Source: Bacillota bacterium
GTDB lineage: Bacteria > Bacillota > Bacilli > Alicyclobacillales > SLC66
DNA length: 5,391 nt
Direction: 5' to 3'
NCBI GenBank assembly: GCA_021797415.1
Contig: JAJZZT010000261.1
Location: forward strand, 1 to 5,391
Translations under genes and position numbers: made by a program
The notes under the pieces: model-generated
Told to the model about the DNA's origin: nothing
Seen by the model: the letters and a program-made list of their open reading frames with translations, nothing else
The model's database searches: none
In this document: one piece after another, positions 5,059 to 5,391 of the stretch
Position numbering within the stretch: the first letter of the stretch is position 1
How the letters are laid out: every line of letters begins with the position of its first letter

Positions 5059-5391
5059 AAGGGGTCCGCCGGGATGGTTTGTCGATCCGAAGCCGCCCAT
5101 TCTCTTGACGGTCGCCGCCGGGTCGTCTCCATCCGCCAAAGAAAAGCCAAGAAAAATCGCTTGGGCGACACGTTCGCCCCGCGGCAGCAGGACATCCGCT
5201 TCGCCCGTGTTCCACAGGGGCACGTAGATGTGTCCGCCATTGTCCGGATTGCCGTAGTAATCGCTGTCAATCACGCCGACGCCGTTGGCCAGCACAAGAC
5301 CGTATTTCAGCGCCAGACTGCTGCGCGCGAAGACGCCGACAAACTCTCCGTCGGGCACCAGCGCGCGCACCCCGGTCGGCGCAAGAACGAT
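5050..5391 (-). CDS. dut: dUTP diphosphatase (dUTPase), C-terminal part, 5' end outside window
   Basis: The reading frame is open to the right edge and ends at a TGA at 5052-5050; 113 residues are visible, so the N-terminal part, including motif 1, is missing. The enzyme hydrolyses dUTP to dUMP and pyrophosphate in the cytoplasm, which keeps uracil out of DNA and supplies dUMP for thymidylate synthesis. Visible landmarks of the homotrimeric family are motif 2 (ARSSLALK), motif 3 with the catalytic Asp (NGVGVIDSDYYG), motif 4 (RGERVAQ) and the glycine-rich C-terminal arm of motif 5 (GGFGST). A short tail (NHPGGPLHR) follows the arm. The insertion NPDNGGHIYVPLWNTG after motif 3 matches what I remember of dUTPases from several Firmicutes. 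The GTG at 5370-5368 is an internal Val, because the frame continues upstream as IVLAPTG. It lies 112 bp before dpaA on the same strand. Identification is confident; the true start cannot be seen. Confidence 0.95.
   Translation of the reverse strand: MVLAPTGVRALVPDGEFVGVFARSSLALKYGLVLANGVGVIDSDYYGNPDNGGHIYVPLWNTGEADVLLPRGERVAQAIFLGFSLADGDDPAATVKRMGGFGSTNHPGGPLHR

Overview
The window carries six genes, all read from the minus strand, so gene order runs from the right edge to the left: dut (cut by the right edge), dpaA, dpaB, asd, dapG and dapA. This is the dipicolinate/diaminopimelate gene order of endospore-forming Bacillota (spoVFA-spoVFB-asd-dapG-dapA in Bacillus subtilis). The genes are GC-rich and the proteins are clearly diverged from Bacillus. 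Together with a dut gene directly before dpaA, this suggests a GC-rich spore former of the Alicyclobacillaceae/Paenibacillaceae kind. The family placement is an inference from composition and remembered protein sequences, not from a search.

Layout: 5050-5391 is the C-terminal part of a trimeric dUTPase. The 112-bp gap 4938-5049 holds a good sigma-K promoter candidate whose -35 element lies inside the last codons of dut, a short direct repeat, two nested inverted repeats and the dpaA ribosome-binding site. dpaA (4038-4937) and dpaB (3433-4041) overlap by 4 nt and encode the two subunits of dipicolinate synthase. A 161-bp gap (3272-3432) follows and is dominated by a perfect 20-bp inverted repeat around a 33-nt centre. 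asd (2222-3271), dapG (960-2225) and dapA (113-1000) are then tightly packed, with a 4-nt and a 41-nt overlap. A convincing intrinsic terminator (about 54-87) closes the cluster. A sigma-A-like promoter candidate at 30-58 faces out of the left edge, towards a gene not seen here.

Together the enzymes carry L-aspartate to dipicolinate: DapG makes aspartyl phosphate, Asd makes aspartate semialdehyde, DapA condenses it with pyruvate, and DpaA/DpaB oxidise the product to dipicolinic acid, the spore-core chelator. The first three steps also feed diaminopimelate and lysine, so they must run during growth. The 20-bp inverted repeat sits exactly at the boundary between the sporulation-only pair and the housekeeping trio.

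The core content is well-known biology. I see no sign of a novel defence, mobile or RNA system. The points most worth checking are the large inverted repeat, the structured dpaA leader, the long dapG/dapA overlap with an extended aspartokinase tail, and a Ser-to-Trp change beside the DapA active-site motif.
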